Positions 58,108-64,000 of a stretch of 64,000 nt of DNA are shown here, in pieces (within the stretch, counting starts at the first letter, position 1; every line of letters begins with the position of its first letter). The stretch is from Batrachochytrium dendrobatidis JAM81 (Eukaryota > Chytridiomycota > Chytridiomycetes > Rhizophydiales), in contig NW_006281113.1 of assembly GCF_000203795.2 (NCBI RefSeq), forward strand, positions 504,621-568,620, written 5' to 3'. The notes below the pieces were generated by a model. It was not told the origin of the DNA. It did not search any database and worked only from the letters and a program-made list of their open reading frames with translations. The translations under genes and the position numbers were made by a program.

Positions 58108-60297
58108 TTAGCAGTTGATTCCAATAAAGAGACAGCAGATGTTGTTGGGATCGCATTGTCCGGGTTCGGGCCTTCCAGGTCTTGGTCTATTGGTTCTTTT
58201 GGGCTTGCGAGTTCTTTTGGGCTTTGGTCTGCCAGTTCGTTTAGGCTTTGGTCTGCCGGTTCTTTTGGGCTTTGGTCTGCCAGTTCGTTTAGGCTTTGGC
58301 CTGCCGGTCCTTTTGGGTCCTGGGTTGGTAGTCTTTCTAGGATTGGGATTGGCGGTGGTCTTTGAAGGGATGGGTGCGGGAGCAGGTACAGGTGCAGGAG
58401 AAGAAGGAACAGCACCATCCTTGCATTCAGCAGGAACGGAAAAGTCATTTTGATGGTTTCTTGCATTGGGTCCCATACCACGTTTGGAGAATCCTCTCCA
58501 GATCTCACATTTGTTGGCTCCGTTGTAGCGAGCAGCATCTGATGCAATGATGGCATCACGAGCATCGAGGAAAGTGGGATTGCATGGCTGGATCATCATG
58601 CCTCCAATCACGTTCTGCAGAGCAATAATGTTACCAGCCGCATTCTTGGCATCGTGGAGATTAGCAGAGAATCCGCTCTTGGTGACCAAGTTCCAGTAGA
58701 CTTCCCAAAGAGCAGTAGCCCACACTTCACCAATATCGTGGACTTCATCGCGTGTTTGGAGATCGGCATAGGTCAAGGGATTGACATTTGTGTCGGTAGA
58801 GTAAGGATGCGAGCGAATACCTTCGGGTCTATTGGTGACATAGTCGCCCAAGACAATAGGAGTAGTAGGTGTGTTGGCCTGTTTGGCAGTTACAATCATA
58901 GCAACTATGTCGGACCAGCCTTCACCCATACCACCCGATTCAAGAGTTCGCAAGCACTGGGACGTGGCAGATCCACCCGTCAAACGACTTGAAAGACCGT
59001 GTCCGTACTCGTGCAAAGGAATAGTGTTGTCGAGACCACCATCGCGGCGTGGATTGGTTTTTGTAAAGATGAACATGTTCATCTCACCATTCTGACCGTC
59101 AGAAGGAGTAAAGAAGTTGGCATTGTTGAATTTTTCTTGACTTTGCACAGTAAGAATGACAGCATCACCGTCTCTACCGCCTTTACCAAAGTTGTCATTT
59201 TGGAAGTTTCCAGCAGCTTCAGTGAAACCGTATTGGTAAGTAATGTCATGCATCAAATTGCCAATGTAAAAAAGATTAACCGCAGATGCTTGGACATTTT
59301 CTGCATCAGTAGGATCAGCATTGGCATTAAAATTGGAATCAAATACGCCATTGTTGCCAGTGCCAGCAGCACGACCAGAAATGAATGAAACAGCATTGAT
59401 GTTGTTGCCGCTGGTGGAAGTTCCATCTGACCATCCGTTGGGTGAAGATGCCTTGAATTCAGGATTTTTGACAAGCGAGAATCCATCATCAGCATTAATT
59501 TTGGGAACTGGAATCACCTTGTATGAGGCCTTGGAACCAAAGTCGACAACTTGAACGACTTTGCCTGTATGATGGAATATTGAATAATAGGTCAGATTCA
59601 TGGCATTAGTTTGGGGATAGAACACATACACAATAGACGTGTTGAATGGTGATTGTCAATTTTAATCCTTACCTGTAGCAGCATCTGACCACACTTGCAG
59701 CCATTGAGTCAGTGGGTTATCACGCAGCTGGAACTTGAAAGCATAGACAACTTTTCCATCGGACAGTTCAACGTACTCGAAAGTACTGGCGAATTTTTTA
59801 TAGACAGGGATACCGTATTGAGCGGCAGCCGTAGCAGATGCCTGTTCAAAAGACACCTGTGTTTTTGGAGCGGCAATTGAAAGCTTTTCTTTGGCGAAAT
59901 GACTGCTAGTACCAAACGAAGCAGAGTAAGATGTAACTTGACCTTTATAAACGTGAACAGCAGCTTGATGATTGGCGATACGGGCGCCTTTGATGACATG
60001 TGCACCATACACGTGAGTGATGCCTGCATGGTCTGTAAAGTTGTTGTAGATTTTAAAGCTGTCGCTGGACAAATTCAGTTTAGTCATCAGATACTTGAGA
60101 CCGATCTTGGTAGACTCTTCGGACGTGAAAGATCTAAGGCTGTTGCTTTCGGCATTGAATGGAAGATGTTCGCCCATAGATTTGGGAAAGTGAAAGGGCA
60201 ATGCAGGAGCCTTGTTCTTGTCAGCGGTAGCAGGAGCAGCGATTGCAACGGACGACACAAGTGTCAACACCAGTGCAGTGACAATCTGACTAAACAT
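58108..60297 (-). CDS. Fungalysin, secreted M36 metallopeptidase
   Basis: Two exons on the minus strand (59673-60297 and 58108-59564), joined in phase over a 108-bp intron, give 693 residues. A signal peptide (MFSQIVTALVLTLVSSVAIA) is followed by the inhibitory propeptide (about 21-205). In the catalytic domain HEYGHGLSSRL gives the zinc-binding His393 and His397 and catalytic Glu394. EGWSD gives the third ligand Glu423, 30 residues after His393, the same spacing as in Aspergillus fungalysin. After the domain comes an unusual tail: a Pro/Ala linker and about four copies of KRTGRPKP, then a Cys-containing end (CDPNNICCLFIGINC). M36 enzymes digest collagen, elastin and keratin-like proteins outside the cell and are expanded in Batrachochytrium. 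Confidence 0.94.
58170..58345 (-). repeat. 24-bp coding repeat for a basic tail
   Basis: Within the fungalysin gene, a 24-bp unit coding RTGRPKPK repeats about four times, flanked by related but diverged KRTRKPKRTNRPRP codons. The units are in frame and nearly identical, pointing to recent slippage. Confidence 0.85.
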
Positions 60298-61150
60298 TTT
60301 CTTGATACAACTTGAACTGTATGGTGTTGTGTTTTAAACTACACGAAGTAGTCTAGATATTTTATAGTAAGTTTTGGGCGTTTTTGATTACTAGCAAGTT
60401 GAACGGGTAATTTATAATTGGGCACTTTAACACACGCGGAAACCAAGTCCGGGATCTTGACAATTTGTTGATTAAATCAATATTTTATCCAGTCGATATC
60501 ACTTTGATTCATCTTGTGCACTAATATAGCACGAGTTGAATTGGACGATTACCTCATACCTACAATGGCTTTGAGGCGTACTAAGTTTGATTGTATTCTA
60601 ACGGGTAGTTATAAGTTGGCATTTTAGCACGTGGAGGTAAAGCAAGGGTCGAGCAGTCTGTTTTGACTAAACTCGATGCTTTATTGAATTGACATCATTC
60701 TAGTAGAATGTATACAAACGACCCGCAACTTCAGACAATTGACAGTCTCAAACAGCTTGCATTTCAACTGAATCTCAACCATCGTTTTGAATTATGCGGC
60801 AAACGAGATTTCATGTTGACCGATTGCATAAATTTGTAGTTCAATGTTAACAACGCCATGAATTAAAAGGTTTAAACTATTGTTTGCTATTATTGGACCC
60901 TACTCGAGTCATTTCATAGCCATGCATGACTAGCATATTTTTAATCGGAATAGTTCATATTAGCATTGAGATTAAGTTGATAGTAGTGATTATTGTTTGA
61001 GTTGTTGTATTGGTTTGAGTTGTTGCATGAATGCAGGTGTTGTATAAAATGTTGACTAGTGTTGGACAGTGATGATCAGCAACACCTCAATGCTTGGTTA
61101 GAAAGCTTGACAGTGAAAGGACTGCAGTTTGTTTCCCTTCAAGTTTCAAC
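60298..61150. other. Divergent intergenic region
   Basis: Between the minus-strand fungalysin and the plus-strand nuclease gene. It has a minus-strand TATAAAATA at 60358-60366. No further gene, RNA or repeat was recognised. Two copies of GGGTAATTTATAATTGGGCA / GGGTAGTTATAAGTTGGCA (near 60405 and 60602) may be a weak repeat. Confidence 0.5.
60358..60366 (-). promoter_or_regulatory. TATA-like core promoter of the fungalysin gene
   Basis: Minus-strand TATAAAATA lies 61 bp before the ATG at 60297, a spacing like that of the TATAAATAC elements of the secreted-protein genes. Confidence 0.55.
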
Positions 61151-62464
61151 ATGGTTATGCGTTTATCTGGAATGCTTGCTGCCAGTGCAGTGGTTGGTGC
61201 TGGAATATCGTATTGGTTAGTTAGAAGATCCGACACCACTACAGGTGCATCTGGTCATTCCACTGTAGATGTTGCATCTAAAAAGAATGCTACGTTCAAA
61301 CCATCGTATGGTGTAAAGGAGAATATAAATACTATAATGGACAGATATGGACATCCAGGTATGTCATCAAGAGGTTTTTGAACCTGATAAACTATTGTGG
61401 ATTATCAAGGATGACCACTTATTTTTATATATTACTGGATTATTCCTATAGGACCTTCTGCAGACTATTTTGCTCGAGATGTGTATGGTAATAACACACT
61501 TGGTTTATTGAGTCAAGCTTCAATACCATCTAACCCTGGCTTATGACATCAGCCTTGTCGTATAACAGAGCAACTCGGAATGCTCATTGGGTTTCCGAGT
61601 ATCTGACAAGGGATACTTTTATAGATTCTTCAAATGATGAAAATAAGGAATCTGATGGTCCTGATCGTAACAAATCTAAATTCAAAGAGGAAAAGGCAGT
61701 TCCTGAGCAGTTTCGTTCCAAGCTCAGCGACTATGCTGGATCTGGATTTGATAGGTATAATGTATAGTCTGTATACATGGATGAGAACATTAATACTAAG
61801 TTGAATTTTAGAGGACATTTGGCACCTGCAGCAGATGTCAAGGAATCTCAAAATGCGATTGATGAAACATTTATATGTGAGTCTACTCGATCTGATTTAA
61901 ATAATGTATTTATCTTGTACATCTAAAGCATTTCTTTTATCAACTGAATTCTAGTGTCTAATATTTCACCTCAAGTAGCCAAAGGATTTAATCGAGGATA
62001 TTGGGCACAAGTTGAACGATTTGTGAGATCGTTAACCAAGACATTTGATCAAGTGGTTGTTACTACAGGACCATTATTCTTGCCTACTCAAGATGAGGAT
62101 GGAAAATATTGGGTCAAGTATCAATTATTAGGCGATCCAGGAAACACTGCAGTGCCTACACACTTTTTCAAAGGCAAGTAATATATAAAATCATGAATTT
62201 GTACAACTGAATGCTGACTTGAAATAAATAGTTATTGTAGCAACAGTCAAGAATCAGACATTTGCACAAGCATTTGTGCTTCCCAATCAAGTTATTCAAG
62301 ATTCTCCTCCACTTACAGATTATATTGTTCCAGTTGAATACATTGAAAGAATGTCAGGATTGCTGTTATATCCAAACTTACAAATCAAGACACTTCCTCC
62401 ATTGTGTGAGCGAGTCACTTGCGTTGTCAAGGCATTTAAAGAAGTCTTGAAAAATAAGAAATAA
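61151..62464 (+). CDS. NUC1: Mitochondrial endonuclease G-like nuclease (NUC1)
   Basis: Six exons (61151-61358, 61452-61502, 61553-61754, 61812-61876, 61955-62173, 62232-62464) join in phase into 325 residues, close to yeast Nuc1 (329). The N-terminus (MVMRLSGMLAASAVVGAGIS) suits a mitochondrial inner-membrane anchor, and start ATG 61151 is chosen for it. The signature DRGHLAPAAD lies at about 153-162 with catalytic His156, split by an intron after the first two bases of its Arg codon. NRATRNAHWVSEYLT and TGPLFLP are further family marks. The enzyme cuts DNA and RNA and works in mitochondrial DNA turnover and cell death. The second intron is only 50 bp. The last has a GC donor (GCAAGT at 62174). 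Confidence 0.92.
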
Positions 62465-62539
62465 ATTGTTGAATTCAAAGTCGTGATTTGAGCTTCGCGT
62501 GAGTTTCCTTCGCTGTCATCAACTTCAGTTTCTATTATC

Positions 62540-64000
62540 ATGGATTTTTTAATGTCTGGATATTCTGCTCTAAAAGGTCAAAAGGGTCAACCTCAATCAC
62601 CACAGGAAACTATCGATAAATTATGTGATAGAGTCATGAACTCTACTTTACTCGAAGATCGACGAGCTGCTGTTCAGGTTTTAAGAGGTCTTGCTAGGGA
62701 CTGGCAGCTGGTGAGTGGTTTCATCAAACTGTCTTGAACTCTGGCCAGGATTTTCATAAGAAATAAGAACTTATTTTAGTACTGGAACCTCATACAGACT
62801 TTTCATGTGCAGTTTATACATGAACAGATTAGTCAATCTAACTCATTACTTGATATTACATTCACTTTATCTGGATTCTATTGTGAATCTGTCTAGGATG
62901 TTGGTACCAAAGCCATGAGTGCTTTAATCAATGTACTCAAGTCGGATCGTATGGATGTTGAGATCATCAAATCCACTCTCGAAACCCTCAATATTCTGTG
63001 TGCTCAGGAAGTAAGACCAGTTGGATTGTATCGTCTTTTTCAATACTGTGTTGACTTTTTGTAATGGCGACCATTGTGCTGTAATTCAGGCAACCACTCC
63101 AAAAACTACAGATCCAGCAAATAATGATGGTCATGATGTTGGCACTATGTTTACCGAAATATACACAAAGGTAATGGGTTTCACTTGATTCATGAACAAT
63201 GAATGCTTGCCAATATTTAATACTGGTTGGCTTAGGATGCTGCAAATGTCACTCTGTTGTTGGATATTTTGGCCGAGCTCGACTTTTATGTTCGATTGGA
63301 CACTGTTCAGTTTTTGACTACTTTGCTCCACAATGCTGGCCCACATTTGCAAGACTGTGTTTTGACAAGTCCCATGGGAATTTCAAGGTAAATATCCCAG
63401 ATCTATGCTTGATTATCACTCTCAACTCCATTGATATTGACTCGATATTCTACTGCTACGTTTGTATACTTTAGACTGATTGATCTTCTCGATGATCGTC
63501 GTGAAATTATTCGAAATGGTAAATCAACTATACAGATTCTTATAACTTCACAAACTCTAATCTTTGTACAAATCATAATTTAGAGGGTTTATTGCTTTTG
63601 ATTTCTCTCACACAGTCCAATGCCGATATCCAAAAAATTATTGCGTTTGAAAACGCATTTGAACGACTCTTGTCTATTATTTTGGATGAGGGTGCAACAG
63701 ATGGTGGAATTATTGTACAAGACTGTCTACAATTGATGCAGAATTTATTGAGACACAATGTATCCAACCAGGTAAATCATTTATTTTGACAACTTTTTAT
63801 ACAGTTTGGATCTTGATTTAAACTGATTTTTTTAAATTCTAGAATCTATTTAGAGAAACAAGCTGCATCAAACAGCTTGGCAAGCTTTTAGTTTCAAAAG
63901 TGCTTTCGCATGATCATAACAATGCTACTGATCTCCCATTGACACATGAGCGGACTGAATGGACTGATCAAAAAATGGCCAATGTCAACTCTGTTTTAGA
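62540..64000 (+). CDS. USO1: Vesicle tethering factor USO1/p115, 5' part
   Basis: Seven exons are visible (62540-62710, 62897-63010, 63090-63170, 63236-63387, 63475-63518, 63584-63771, 63843 onward); the window ends inside the seventh. The armadillo-like head region of p115/Uso1 is plain: SPQETIDKLCDRVMNSTLLEDRRAAV, SDRMDVEIIKSTLETLNILC, VTLLLDILAELDFYVRFDTVQFL, SPMGISRLIDLLDDRREIIRN, and QKIIAFENAFERLLSII. These match the animal protein almost segment by segment. It tethers ER-derived vesicles to the Golgi. The gene starts 75 bp after the NUC1 stop on the same strand, a tight head-to-tail pair. The coiled-coil part is beyond the window. Confidence 0.93.

Noticed and set aside
58089..58565. 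A 158-codon frame overlapping the 3' end of the fungalysin gene, and plus-strand Gly/Leu-rich frames at 58115-58453.
   Set aside because: They are other-frame readings of the 24-bp repeat and its surroundings; the fungalysin frame has clear domain evidence.
61503..61552. A frameshift in the NUC1 gene near 61540.
   Set aside because: A 50-bp GT-AG intron with a CTAAC branch-like site joins the flanking exons in phase and gives a continuous family match, so the gene is probably intact.
1..64000. CRISPR arrays, operons, ribosome binding sites or prokaryotic terminators.
   Set aside because: The DNA is eukaryotic (spliceosomal introns, nuclear gene families); no regularly spaced direct repeats with unique spacers were seen.

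Overview
This window looks like nuclear DNA of a chytrid fungus, most likely Batrachochytrium (B. salamandrivorans or B. dendrobatidis). The grounds are AT-rich DNA, genes with many short introns (about 50-190 bp), a fungalysin (M36) and an S41 peptidase, a broken Crinkler-like P-loop gene, DUF4246 genes, and several small families of secreted proteins with Ser/Thr-rich N-termini. Species assignment rests on gene content and memory of these families, not on a search.

Layout. 1-20,000 is accessory and gene-poor: a secreted-protein gene (1824-2603), about 5 kb of decayed non-LTR retroelement (reverse-transcriptase motifs at 6423-6980), an S41-type secreted peptidase (9628-12372), a second secreted-protein gene (13636-14301), a Crinkler-like pseudogene (15412-17870), a small basic ORF and a dihydrofolate/folylpolyglutamate synthase pseudogene (19426-20008). 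20,780-36,833 is a dense housekeeping block: an HMT1/ABCB6-type ABC half-transporter, SCAMP, a TIP30-like reductase, a Spen-like RRM/SPOC protein with a 20-residue tandem repeat, a CFP1/Spp1-like PHD protein and an OTUD6-type deubiquitinase. 37,147-54,083 is one inverted duplication of about 17 kb. Each arm (about 8.3-8.5 kb) carries a DUF4246 gene, a KLAVTVLAS-type secreted gene, a copy of a 750-bp dispersed block and a second type of secreted gene. 54,084-60,297 is accessory again (a third secreted-protein type, another block copy, a fungalysin). 61,151-64,000 returns to housekeeping genes (mitochondrial nuclease NUC1, vesicle tether USO1/p115, cut by the window edge).

How it fits together. 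The peptidases and small secreted proteins are probably the outward-facing set of this locus. Copies of the secreted genes move with their flanks: the same upstream DNA, a TATAAATAC core promoter 62-69 bp before the ATG, and the same 3' DNA. Decay is visible in many places. The DUF4246 gene is broken in both arms by different lesions at the same codon neighbourhood. Three secreted paralogues share an in-frame TAA ahead of a Ser-rich tail that still lacks frameshifts. One of the two genes at the palindrome centre is intact but lacks the TATA motif, while its mirror copy has the motif but carries stops.

Exon boundaries were worked out by hand from splice motifs, phase continuity and family similarity. 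Six of about 48 inferred introns use a GC donor, always GCAAGT. No tRNA, rRNA, CRISPR or origin was recognised.
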